Source: Paraburkholderia caffeinitolerans (GTDB taxonomy: Bacteria; Pseudomonadota; Gammaproteobacteria; Burkholderiales; Burkholderiaceae). Taken from it: a stretch of 64,000 bases of DNA. The stretch spans positions 1-64,000 of the forward strand of contig NZ_CADIKL010000024.1 of the NCBI RefSeq assembly GCF_902859945.1, written 5' to 3'. Both the position numbers and the translations under genes were made by a program. The stretch's first letter is position 1, and each line of letters begins with the position of its first letter. Positions 26,138 through 34,211 of the stretch are shown here, piece by piece. The notes beneath the pieces are model-generated. The model ran no database searches and was not told where the DNA came from. It saw only the letters and a program-made list of their open reading frames with translations.

Positions 26138-27472
26138 TTACTTCTGATAGCCGGCCTGCTTCACGGCGCGGTCGGCGGCGGCATTGCCGGCGGCGAGCGC
26201 CTGATCGACACTCATCTGGCCCGCCACGGCGCCAGCGATGCTTTGTCCCACGACCGTGCCGAACGACTGAAACTCAGGAATCCCGACGAACTGGACACCC
26301 GTGTACGGTACCGGCTTGGCGCTCGGGTGAGTCGGGTCGGCGCTCTGGATCGCCTTCAGCACGAAGTCCGAAAACGGCGCGGCCTGCTTGTACTCGGGGC
26401 GCTGATAGGTCGAGACGCGCGTGCCCGACGGCACCGAGGCCCAGCCCTCGTCCTTCGCCACCATCTCGATGTATTGCTTCGAGGTGGACCACTCGATGAA
26501 CTTCTTCGCGGCGTCCTGCGATTTCGACGATTTCGGCACCGCCAGCGCCCACGACCACAGCCAGTGCGAGCCGTTGGGCGTGACCTCGGTCGGCGCAGCC
26601 GCGAAGCCGATCTTGTCGGCCACCTGCGACTGCTGCTTGTTGTAGAGGATCCCCGCCGCAACCGTGGCGTCGATCCACATCGCGCACTTGCCCGACGACA
26701 TCAGCGTGAGGTTCTCGTTGAAACCGTTCGAGCTCGCTCCCGGCGGGCCGTCCTTCTTCAGCAGATCGACGTAGAAGCTGACTGCCTTCTTCCACTCGGG
26801 CGAGGTCAGTTGCGCGTGCCATTTTTCGTCGAACCAGCGGCCGCCGAAGGTGTTCACCACCGTGGTCACATAAGCCATGTTCTCGCCCCAGCCGGCCTTG
26901 CCGCGCAAGCAAATGCCATAGGTGCCCTTGGACGGGTCGTTCAGCTTGTCGGCGAAGGTCTTGATCTGGTCGTAGGTCGGCTGCTCGGGCATCGTCAGGC
27001 CCTTCGCCGCGAACAGGTCCTTGCGGTAGTACGTCATCGAGCTTTCGACGTAGAACGGCAGCGCGTACAGCGTGCCGTTATACGAGAGACCGTCGCGCGC
27101 CGTCTTCACGACATCGTTGAGATCGTAGTCGGCGGGCAGGTTCGTCATGGGCGCGAGCCAGCCGCGCTTGCCCCATTGCGGCGCTTCATAGGTGCCGATC
27201 ATCATCACGTCGAACTGGCCGCTATTGGTCGTGATGTCGGTCGTGGCTCGCTGGCGCAGCACGTTTTCCTCGAGGATCACCCAGTTCAGCTTGATGCCCG
27301 GATTGGCCTTCTCGAAGGCCGGCGAGAGCTTCTTCAACTCGAGCATGTCCGGGTTGTTCAACATCGCAATCGTGACGGTCTGTGCGTGCGCTGCGCCCGC
27401 TGCGGCAACGAGGGCGAGCGCGCTCGTCGCTCGCGCGAGGCGCCTGGCGGCGCTCCGTATGGCTGGTTTCAT
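26138..27472 (-). CDS. Polyol/sugar ABC transporter substrate-binding protein
   Basis: A 444-residue periplasmic binding protein of the extracellular solute-binding family 1, with a signal peptide ending at about GAAHA. The mature part begins QTVTIAMLNNPDMLELKKLSP. The length fits SmoE-like sorbitol/mannitol binding proteins. The ATG at 27472 has AAGGAG about eight bases upstream. It lies between the SDR gene and the two permease genes, so it captures the polyol for the transporter. Confidence 0.92.
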   Translation of the reverse strand: MKPAIRSAARRLARATSALALVAAAGAAHAQTVTIAMLNNPDMLELKKLSPAFEKANPGIKLNWVILEENVLRQRATTDITTNSGQFDVMMIGTYEAPQWGKRGWLAPMTNLPADYDLNDVVKTARDGLSYNGTLYALPFYVESSMTYYRKDLFAAKGLTMPEQPTYDQIKTFADKLNDPSKGTYGICLRGKAGWGENMAYVTTVVNTFGGRWFDEKWHAQLTSPEWKKAVSFYVDLLKKDGPPGASSNGFNENLTLMSSGKCAMWIDATVAAGILYNKQQSQVADKIGFAAAPTEVTPNGSHWLWSWALAVPKSSKSQDAAKKFIEWSTSKQYIEMVAKDEGWASVPSGTRVSTYQRPEYKQAAPFSDFVLKAIQSADPTHPSAKPVPYTGVQFVGIPEFQSFGTVVGQSIAGAVAGQMSVDQALAAGNAAADRAVKQAGYQK

Positions 27473-27564
27473 GGCGTTGTCTCCTTCCTTGTTGGCTGCG
27501 TGATGTTCGAAACCGCGTATCGTGCTGCATGGGTTGAAGCCGCCGGAACACACCGGAGCCGCTT

Positions 27565-28368
27565 TCAGCTCATCCAGTTTCCGCCGTCCACATTAAGCGT
27601 CTGGGCGGTGATGTAATCGGCGTCGGCCGAGGCGAGGAAAAGCGCGGCACCCGTGAGATCGCCGGGCACGCCCATGCGGCCGAGCGGCACTTCTTCGCCC
27701 ACGAGCCGCTTCTTCTCGCCCAGCGGCCGGTGCTCGTAACGCGCGAAGAGGGCGTCCACCTGGTCCCACATCGGCGTGTCGACCACGCCCGGCGCAATGC
27801 CGTTCACGTTGATCTTGTGCGGCGCCAGCGCGAGCGCCGCCGACTGCGTGTAACTCAGCACTGCCGCCTTGGTTGCACAGTAGTGCGAAACGAGTGCTTC
27901 ACCGCGTCGGCCCGCTTGCGACGACATATTGATGATCTTGCCGCCCTGCCCTTGCTCGACCATGCGGCGCGCCACTGCCTGCATCAGAAAGAACATGCCC
28001 TTCACGTTCACAGCGAAGAGGCGATCGTAAATGTCCCAGGATTCGTCGAGCAGCGGGCGCATATCGAATAGCGCCGCATTGTTGAAGAGGATGTCGATGC
28101 GGCCAAAGCGCTCGAGCGTGCCCGCGACAATGCACTCGATGTCCTCGCGACGCGTGACGTCCGCGGAAAGAGCCAGCATCCGTTCGGGAAATTCAGCTAC
28201 CAGCGCGGGCGCGATGGCATCGGCAGGCTTCACGTCGACTAGCACGCAGCGCGCGCCTTCGTCCAGATAGCGCCGCGCGACCGCCTCGCCAATGCCGCTC
28301 GCCGCGCCGGTGAGCACGGCCACCTTGTCCTGCAAACGTCCTGCCGCCGGGTGCGCGGAATGTGCCAC
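27565..28368 (-). CDS. smoS: Sorbitol (L-iditol 2-) dehydrogenase-like SDR
   Basis: A 267-residue short-chain dehydrogenase very like Rhodobacter sorbitol dehydrogenase SmoS/PolS, which oxidises sorbitol, galactitol or L-iditol at C2. It shows TGAASGIGEAVARRY, NNAALFDMRP, NMSSQAGRRGEALVSHYCATKAAV (catalytic Tyr-x-x-x-Lys) and ends NVDGGNWMS, as in that family. The start is GTG at 28368 because GGAGA lies seven bases upstream; the open frame continues to 28611 without support. First gene of the polyol transport operon. Confidence 0.9.
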   Translation of the reverse strand: MAHSAHPAAGRLQDKVAVLTGAASGIGEAVARRYLDEGARCVLVDVKPADAIAPALVAEFPERMLALSADVTRREDIECIVAGTLERFGRIDILFNNAALFDMRPLLDESWDIYDRLFAVNVKGMFFLMQAVARRMVEQGQGGKIINMSSQAGRRGEALVSHYCATKAAVLSYTQSAALALAPHKINVNGIAPGVVDTPMWDQVDALFARYEHRPLGEKKRLVGEEVPLGRMGVPGDLTGAALFLASADADYITAQTLNVDGGNWMS

Positions 28369-28422
28369 AGGGTTGTCTCCATTTGCGTCCGTCGAGCGGT
28401 CATGCGAACTATCGCCCGACAA

Positions 28423-28456
28423 CTGATCATTTGCTCTGTTTGTGATCGAATGATCG
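28423..28456 (-). promoter_or_regulatory. Candidate SorC-regulator operator in front of smoS
   Basis: On the minus strand the element begins CGATCATTCG, as does the one in front of dalD (16955-16987), and matches it at 25 of 33 positions. It contains a dyad GATCATT-N17-AATGATC. It lies 55-88 bp upstream of the smoS start. Confidence 0.55.
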
Positions 28457-28617
28457 GCGACGGACGCGTGCATGTCAAGGCAGACATACGCGATTCGCGT
28501 CAGATTTCGATGGTGCGGCGCGCAACGGGCTGCTCGGTGGCGTGAGCGCATTTGGCGCGCCTGCTCGATGGGACAAGGAGTCGGTGAATGACTGGCTAGC
28601 TGTCTCGCCAACCAATG

Positions 28618-28632
28618 TGATATGTTATATCA
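28618..28632 (+). promoter_or_regulatory. Candidate Zur box upstream of znuA
   Basis: A perfect 15-bp dyad TGATAT-GTT-ATATCA about 98 bp before the znuA start. A/T-rich dyads of this kind around TGTTATA are typical of Zur/Fur-family sites. The regulator gene itself is not in the window. Confidence 0.55.
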
Positions 28633-28730
28633 TCGCGTCTTAACGGAAATTTGCATCTTCCGGGCGCGCCGCGATTTCGCTCGAACACCACTCAAGCCAC
28701 GTTCTCACGCCTCGTTCAAGGAATAGGACC

Positions 28731-29726
28731 ATGTCCGCTATCACCTCCGCAGCCCGCATCAGCACGCGCATCGGGCACGCCGTGCGGCGGCCCGGCCGGC
28801 TCGCCCAAGCCGCCGCCGCGCTCAAGCGCGGCGTCGTGCCGGCCGTGGCGGCATGCCTCGCGCTCGGCGCGCTGCTCGGGTCCAGCGCGGCCGCCCACGC
28901 GGCGGACGCCCCGGGCGCCGCGCTGCCCGTCGTGGCGGCGGAGAACTTCTACGGCGACGTCGTCAAGCAGATCGGCGGTGCATACGTGAACGTGACGAGC
29001 ATCCTGAGCAACCCCGACCAGGATCCGCACCTCTTCGAGGCGAGCCCGAAGACCGCGCGCGCACTGCAGCACGCGCGTCTCGTGGTCTACAACGGCGCCG
29101 ACTACGATCCCTGGATGACCAAACTGCTCGCCGCCGCATCCAGCAGTAGCAGCAGCCAGCGCGCAATCGTCGTGGCGGCGGATCTGGTCGGCAAGAAGGC
29201 CGGCGACAATCCGCATCTCTGGTATGACCCGCGCACGATGCCCGCCGTCGCGCGCGCCGTGAGCGCCGCACTCGGCGCGGCGGATCCGGCGCACAAGAGC
29301 GTGTACGATGCCAACCTTGCGGCTTTTCTCAGCTCGCTCAAGCCCATCGACGACAAGGTCGCCGCGCTGCGCGCGCAGTACAAGGGCCAGCCGGTGACGG
29401 CAACCGAGCCGGTGTTTGGCTACATGTCGGACGCCATCGGCCTCGACATGCGCAACCTGCGCTTCCAAATGGCGACGATGAACGACACCGAGGCCAGCGC
29501 ATCGGATATCGCCGCCTTCGAACGCGATCTGCGCGAGCGCCGCGTGCGCGTGCTGATCTACAACAGCCAGGCGACGGAAGCGCTCACGCGGCGCATGCTG
29601 GGCATCGCGCAGCAATCGAAAGTGCCGGCGCTGAGCGTGACCGAAACGCAGCCCGCCGGCGTGAACTTCCAGCAATGGATGCTCGGGCAGCTCGACGCGC
29701 TGGCGAAGGCTCTCGCGCAAAAGTAA
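28731..29726 (+). CDS. znuA: Zinc/manganese-type ABC transporter substrate-binding protein
   Basis: A 331-residue cluster A-I (ZnuA/TroA-like) metal-binding protein with a signal peptide ending near AAHAA (about residue 58). Likely ligands are His in DPHLFEAS, His in NPHLWYDP and Glu in TATEPVFGY, with a fourth from the C-terminal lobe. It lacks the histidine-rich loop of classical ZnuA. The Glu at the third position is also seen in Mn-binding members, so the metal is not certain; the Zur-like dyad upstream favours zinc. Six consecutive serines occur near residue 140. First gene of a three-gene operon. Confidence 0.88.
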   Translation: MSAITSAARISTRIGHAVRRPGRLAQAAAALKRGVVPAVAACLALGALLGSSAAAHAADAPGAALPVVAAENFYGDVVKQIGGAYVNVTSILSNPDQDPHLFEASPKTARALQHARLVVYNGADYDPWMTKLLAAASSSSSSQRAIVVAADLVGKKAGDNPHLWYDPRTMPAVARAVSAALGAADPAHKSVYDANLAAFLSSLKPIDDKVAALRAQYKGQPVTATEPVFGYMSDAIGLDMRNLRFQMATMNDTEASASDIAAFERDLRERRVRVLIYNSQATEALTRRMLGIAQQSKVPALSVTETQPAGVNFQQWMLGQLDALAKALAQK

Positions 29727-29846
29727 AGCCATCGCCACGCGGCCGTGACACAGCGGCCGCAATACAGTGGCGATGCACAAGCCACGACGTACAAGCCATA
29801 CTGGCAGCGATCCCCATAACGCAATCGACAGCAGGGAACAGAAGCG

Positions 29847-30815
29847 ATGACCGAGACCGCGCCCTCCCCCCACGTACACGCGTCGGCACACGCAGCGCCC
29901 GCCGCCGGGCATCACGCTCACCACGGACACCGTGCGGCGCAGCCGGTGCTCACGCTTGCGGGCGTGACGCTCACGCTCGGCGAGCGCACGATCCTGCGCG
30001 ACGCCAATTTCGCGGTGAACCAGGGCGAATTCATCGGCGTGCTGGGACCGAACGGCGCGGGCAAGACCACGATGATGCGGGCGATTCTCGGCCTCGTGCC
30101 CGCCGCGCATGGCGCGATTCGCGTGCTCGGCGAACCCGTCGCGCGCGGTAATCCGAAGATCGGTTACATGCCGCAGACGCGCACCGCGCTGGCCAGCCGC
30201 CGCGTGCGCGGGCGCGATTTCGTGGCAATGGCCGCCGATGGTCACCGCTGGGGCCTGCCGCGCGCCGACGCGGCCACGCGCGCCGACGTCGCGCGCGTGC
30301 TCGAGCTGGTGGGCGCCGAGAAACTCGCCGACCGACCGCTCTCCGAGCTGTCCGGCGGCGAACGCCAGCGCCTGCTGCTCGCGCAATGCCTGCTCGGCGA
30401 CCCGAAGCTGCTGCTGCTCGACGAGCCGCTCATCAGCCTCGACCCGCATCACCAGCGCGGCGTGGTTGAACTGGTGCGCCGTGTGCAGCGCGAACTCGGC
30501 ATCGCGGTGCTGTTCTCGGCCCACGAACTCAACCCGCTCCTGAACTCGCTCGACCGCGTGCTCTATCTCGGCAACGGCGTGGCGGCGCTCGGCAGCGTGG
30601 ACGAAGTGATCACCGCGCCCGTGCTCTCGCGGCTCTACGGCTCGCCCATCGAAGTCATGCGCATGAAGGGCCGCATCTTCGTGATGTCGGGCGACGTCGA
30701 GGTCGAGAAACACGACCACGAGCATGAGCACGACCACGACCACGCGCACGACCATGGCCATCACGGTCACGACAGCAACGACAACAACGCCCACGGCCAT
30801 ACCCACGATGCTTGA
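29847..30815 (+). CDS. znuC: Zinc/manganese-type ABC transporter ATP-binding protein with histidine-rich tails
   Basis: A 322-residue ATPase of the metal-type ABC family. Walker A GPNGAGKTT at about residues 68-76, signature LSGGERQR, Walker B LLLLDEP, switch histidine in FSAHELN. Both ends are unusual: the first 35 residues hold many histidines (PHVHASAHA, HHAHHGH) and the last 35 are almost pure His/Asp/Glu/Asn. These tails could bind Zn in the cytoplasm near the pore. Its stop overlaps the permease start. Confidence 0.92.
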   Translation: MTETAPSPHVHASAHAAPAAGHHAHHGHRAAQPVLTLAGVTLTLGERTILRDANFAVNQGEFIGVLGPNGAGKTTMMRAILGLVPAAHGAIRVLGEPVARGNPKIGYMPQTRTALASRRVRGRDFVAMAADGHRWGLPRADAATRADVARVLELVGAEKLADRPLSELSGGERQRLLLAQCLLGDPKLLLLDEPLISLDPHHQRGVVELVRRVQRELGIAVLFSAHELNPLLNSLDRVLYLGNGVAALGSVDEVITAPVLSRLYGSPIEVMRMKGRIFVMSGDVEVEKHDHEHEHDHDHAHDHGHHGHDSNDNNAHGHTHDA

Positions 30816-31590
30816 ATACGATTTCATGGTGAACGCCTTCGCGGCGTCGGGCATTGTCGCGGTGCTCGCGGGCATCGTCGGCTACTTTCTGGTGATGCGC
30901 GGACAGACCTTCGCGGGCCATGCGCTCTCGCACGTCGGCTTCACCGGCGCCACGGGCGCAGTGCTGCTCGGCATCTCGCCGATCTGGGGCATGGTGGGTT
31001 TCACGCTCGCCGCGGGCGTGTCGATGGGCGCGCTCGGCGAAAAGCTCGCGGGCCGCGACGTGGCCATCGGCGTGGTCCTGTCGCTTGCGCTCGGCTTCGG
31101 CCTGCTGTTCTTGCACTACTTCACTTCGTTCGCGACTCAGGTCACGGCGCTGCTGTTCGGCAACGTGCTCGGCGTGGGCCGCGACACGCTCGGCGTGCTC
31201 GCAGCGCTGGCCGTGGCGAGCCTCGCCGCGCTCGCGGCCATCATGCGGCCGCTGCTGTTCGCCTCGCTGCAGCCGGAGCTGGCCGAGGCCAAGGGCGTTT
31301 CGCTGCGGCTCGTCTCGGTGCTGTTCCTCGCCATCGCGGCGCTGGCCGTAGCCGCGTGCACGCAGATCGTGGGCGTGCTGCTCGTCTTCACGCTGATGGT
31401 GGGGCCAGCCGCCGCCGCGCAGAATCTCACCACGCGTCTTTCAGCGGGCCTCGCGCTCGCCGCGCTGCTCGCGCTCGCGCAGGCGTGGATCGGCGTGACG
31501 CTCGCCTACTACACCGACTGGCCGACGAGTTTCTGGATCACCGCGCTCGCGGCGCTCGTCTACGGCGCGAGCCTGATCGGCCGGCGCTGA
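30808..31590 (+). CDS. znuB: Zinc/manganese-type ABC transporter permease
   Basis: A 260-residue ABC-3 family permease with about eight membrane helices. The start MLEYDFMVNAF at ATG 30808 lies within the last codons of the ATPase gene (8-bp overlap). Motifs include GQTFAGHALSHVGFTGATGA and LLVFTLMVGPAAAAQ, both typical of ZnuB/TroC. It completes the importer with the binding protein and the ATPase. Confidence 0.94.
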   Translation: MLEYDFMVNAFAASGIVAVLAGIVGYFLVMRGQTFAGHALSHVGFTGATGAVLLGISPIWGMVGFTLAAGVSMGALGEKLAGRDVAIGVVLSLALGFGLLFLHYFTSFATQVTALLFGNVLGVGRDTLGVLAALAVASLAALAAIMRPLLFASLQPELAEAKGVSLRLVSVLFLAIAALAVAACTQIVGVLLVFTLMVGPAAAAQNLTTRLSAGLALAALLALAQAWIGVTLAYYTDWPTSFWITALAALVYGASLIGRR

Positions 31591-31613
31591 GCACTTTCGG
31601 CGCACGCATGCGA

Positions 31614-31647
31614 AAACGGCGTTGCTCCGCGCGGGGCAACGCCGTTT
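31614..31647. terminator. Terminator between znuB and fghA
   Basis: Perfect 12-bp stem AAACGGCGTTGC / GCAACGCCGTTT with a ten-base loop, placed between two convergent genes. Short T/A runs on both sides suggest use in both directions. Confidence 0.85.
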
Positions 31648-31690
31648 CGCTTTCCGGGTAACAGAGTCGTCGACGAACGCGACGCGCGCG

Positions 31691-32536
31691 TTACTTCAAG
31701 AGCACCCGCGCGTGATGCGCCAGATGGTCCTCGATAAAGCTCTGGATGAAGAAGTAGCCGTGATCGTAGCCTTCGTGACGGCGCAGCGTGAGCGGCTGCC
31801 CCGCTGCCTTGCACGCGGCTTCGAACACATCCGGGTTCAACTGGGTCGGCAAGAACGCGTCGGCCATGCCCTGATCGACGAGGATGCCGGCTTCGAACTT
31901 GTGTGCGGCCTTGCCCACCAGTTCGCTCGCGTCGTACTGCTTCCAGGCCTCGCGATCGTCGCCCAGATAGCCGGAGAACGCCTTCTCGCCCCACGGGCAG
32001 CGCGTAGGCGCCGCGATCGGCGCGAACGCCGACACCGAGCGATAGATATCCGGATTGCGCAGCGCGAGCATCAACGCGCCATGCCCGCCCATCGAATGAC
32101 CGAAGACGCCGAGCCGCGCGCCGTCCACGGGCAGGTTTGCCGTCACGGCCTCGCGCAGTTCGTCGCGCACATACGAGTACATGCGCCAGTGCTTCGACCA
32201 TGGCTCGCGCGTGGCGTCGACGTAGAAGCCCGCACCCACGCCGAAGTCCCAGGCCTCGGCTTCGCCGGGCGCGTTCGCGCCGCGCGGGCTGGTGTCGGGT
32301 GCGATCAGCGCGATGCCGTGCTGCGCGGCGAAGCGCTGCGCGCCCGCCTTGATCGGGAAAGTCTCTTCAGTGCAGGTCAGCCCTGCCAGATAAAACAGCC
32401 CCGGCACCTTGCGCTCGCGCGCCTGCGGCGGCAGGTACACCGAAAAGCGCATCGGCAGGCCGATCGTTTTCGAATCGTGTTTATAGATGCGCTGCACGCC
32501 ACCATAACAAGCGTGCTCTTCAATCTGCTCCAGCAT
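31691..32536 (-). CDS. fghA: S-formylglutathione hydrolase
   Basis: A 281-residue esterase-D family enzyme that hydrolyses S-formylglutathione to formate and glutathione in formaldehyde detoxification. The nucleophile motif is GHSMGGHG, the acid residue is likely in LVDQGMADAFL and the histidine in YDHGYFF. The N-terminal YLAGLTCTEETF and GAGFYVDATREPW are family hallmarks. The usual partner, glutathione-dependent formaldehyde dehydrogenase, is not adjacent here. Cytoplasmic and apparently monocistronic. Confidence 0.95.
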   Translation of the reverse strand: MLEQIEEHACYGGVQRIYKHDSKTIGLPMRFSVYLPPQARERKVPGLFYLAGLTCTEETFPIKAGAQRFAAQHGIALIAPDTSPRGANAPGEAEAWDFGVGAGFYVDATREPWSKHWRMYSYVRDELREAVTANLPVDGARLGVFGHSMGGHGALMLALRNPDIYRSVSAFAPIAAPTRCPWGEKAFSGYLGDDREAWKQYDASELVGKAAHKFEAGILVDQGMADAFLPTQLNPDVFEAACKAAGQPLTLRRHEGYDHGYFFIQSFIEDHLAHHARVLLK

Positions 32537-32567
32537 CTCTAGCCCTCGCTATTGGGAATGGACAACC

Positions 32568-32585
32568 GGGCGAATCGATTCGCCC
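32568..32585. repeat. 18-bp perfect palindrome between the FGGY kinase and fghA
   Basis: GGGCGAATC followed by its exact complement. It can fold into a seven-pair stem with a TCGA loop. No strong T run follows on either strand, so a terminator role for the kinase gene is uncertain. Confidence 0.6.
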
Positions 32586-32654
32586 TACTTCATCAGGTCG
32601 ATGCCGATCTTACCTTTCCTGGGTCATTCGGCACGAGGGGAACCGCGCGGCTTG

Positions 32655-34211
32655 TCAGGGCATCGGCGCAAACCATGTGCGCACGCGGCCATACAGATCG
32701 ATGAAACGCGCGTAGCGCTGCGCGAGCGCGGCGTCGGCGCGCGGCTGCGCCACGCATGTTGCAGCAGGCGCAAGCGCCGCGAGTTCGTCCATACGCCAAT
32801 GTCCGCAGGCGACGCCGCCCAGCAGCGCCGCACCGCGCGCGGCGGCATTCGGACAATCGATCGCGTCGAGACGCGCGCCCAGCACGTCTGCGAGCAATTG
32901 TCGCCAGCGCGCGTCGACGGAGCCGCCGCCCGCGAGCTTGAGCACGGTAGTCGGCGCCTGCGGCGCGCTTTCGACATCGATGGCGCAGGCCGCGTTGTTC
33001 GCGTTGTTCGCGTTGTTCGCGTTGAGCGCACCCGGCGCGCCGCGCAACGCGTCCAGCCCCGAGCGCAACGCAAACGCCACACCTTCGAACGCGGCGCGCA
33101 TGAGTACGCCGCGCGTATCGCCGAGGCCCGCGCCAAGCCAGCCGCCGCGCGCCTCGGGATCGAGCCACGGCGAGCGCTCGCCGCTCAGGTACGGCAGGAA
33201 CGCGAGTGTCTGCGAGGGCGGCGCGGCGAAGGCCTCTGCATAAGCCTCGGCCCACTCGCAGGACAGCCAGCCGCGCGCCGCTTCGAGCGCCACGCCCACG
33301 TTCTGCATCGCGGCCATCGCATACCAGCCGCCGCTCGCCGACCGATAGCGATGCAGACCGCGCCTGGCAGGCGGCTCGACGCTAGAGGTAACGACGATCT
33401 GGCCGCCTGTGCCGGTGGTCAGCAATGCATCGCCGTCTTCGTGCAGGCCGCTGCCGAGCGCCGCGCACGGCGTGTCGCCGGCGCCTGTTGCAAGCACGAT
33501 GCCCGCAGGCAGGCCGAGGGCGCGCGCGGCGTCCGCGCACAGCGTGCCGCTAGCCGCCGACGATGGCGCGAGCGGCGCAAACCAGCGCGGCGGCAAACCA
33601 AGCCGCTCGATCAGCGCGAAGTCCCACGCGCCGTCAGGCGCGGCAAGCGCGGTCGCGCAGGCATCGGACGGATCGGCCACGAAGGCCTCGGCCGCCGCAT
33701 CCGCAGAACCCGCGAGCCGCACGCGCAGCCAGTCCTTCGGCTGCAAGGCCCAGCGCGTGGCGTCGGCCGTCGCGCGCTCGTGCAGCGTCAGCCAATAGAG
33801 CAGCGGTCCCGCCATGCCGGGGGCGACCGGATTCGACTGAGGTTTCTCTACGTTATCGAGCAACGTGCCGGGCCACGCGTCGAGTAATGCGCGCGCCCGC
33901 GTGTCGGGCCATAGCATGGCGCAACGCAGCGCACGGCCCGCCGCATCGGTCGGCACGACCCCATGCATCTGACCGGAGAAGCCGATCGCGCGCACCCTCG
34001 CGCGCTCAGCCTCCGGCAGCCGCTCGCACGCCAGCACGAGCGCACCCCACCAGCGCTCGACGTCGATCTCCGCCCAACCGGCCTGCGGCGTCTCCAGCGC
34101 GTAGGCGACGCTGGCCGCGGCAAGCTCGGCCCCAGCTTCATCGACGATGGCGACCTTGAGCGAACCGGTGCCGAGGTCGATACCGAGAAAGCGCGACTGC
34201 ATTGCATTCAT
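32655..34211 (-). CDS. Xylulokinase-like FGGY carbohydrate kinase (second copy)
   Basis: A 518-residue FGGY kinase with GIDLGTGSLKVAIVDE, SGQMHGVVP (the XylB signature), PKDWLRVRLAG and LAGGGSVDARWRQLLADV. It is probably a pentulose kinase but differs clearly from the xylB at 18586, so the substrate may differ. A stretch NANNANNANN is encoded by three perfect copies of a 9-bp repeat (32992-33018) plus a partial one. No dehydrogenase or transporter for a pentose lies next to it. ATG 34211 and ATG 34202 are both possible starts; neither has a clear ribosome binding site. Confidence 0.88.
   Translation of the reverse strand: MNAMQSRFLGIDLGTGSLKVAIVDEAGAELAAASVAYALETPQAGWAEIDVERWWGALVLACERLPEAERARVRAIGFSGQMHGVVPTDAAGRALRCAMLWPDTRARALLDAWPGTLLDNVEKPQSNPVAPGMAGPLLYWLTLHERATADATRWALQPKDWLRVRLAGSADAAAEAFVADPSDACATALAAPDGAWDFALIERLGLPPRWFAPLAPSSAASGTLCADAARALGLPAGIVLATGAGDTPCAALGSGLHEDGDALLTTGTGGQIVVTSSVEPPARRGLHRYRSASGGWYAMAAMQNVGVALEAARGWLSCEWAEAYAEAFAAPPSQTLAFLPYLSGERSPWLDPEARGGWLGAGLGDTRGVLMRAAFEGVAFALRSGLDALRGAPGALNANNANNANNAACAIDVESAPQAPTTVLKLAGGGSVDARWRQLLADVLGARLDAIDCPNAAARGAALLGGVACGHWRMDELAALAPAATCVAQPRADAALAQRYARFIDLYGRVRTWFAPMP
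32992..33024. repeat. 9-bp tandem repeat inside the FGGY kinase gene
   Basis: Three perfect head-to-tail copies of GCGTTGTTC followed by a partial copy. In the kinase reading frame (minus strand) they encode repeated Asn-Asn-Ala. The unit is a multiple of three, so copy-number changes would keep the frame. Confidence 0.9.

Larger units (their letters stand above)
28369..28730. other. Divergent control region between the polyol operon and the metal-uptake operon
   Basis: This 362-bp stretch separates the starts of smoS (minus) and znuA (plus). It holds the candidate SorC operator at 28423-28456 near smoS and the candidate Zur dyad at 28618-28632 near znuA. No gene is recognised. Confidence 0.6.

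Noticed and set aside
31356..31661. CRISPR-like or other repeat arrays anywhere in the window
   Set aside because: The only tandem repeats found are short, in-frame units inside coding genes and one 11-bp unit near fba; no spacer-repeat pattern exists.
32585..32625. Possible 3' remnant of a lost gene (minus strand reading GKIGIDLMK then stop)
   Set aside because: Only about 12 codons follow an in-frame stop. I cannot assign it to a family, so a pseudogene call is not justified.
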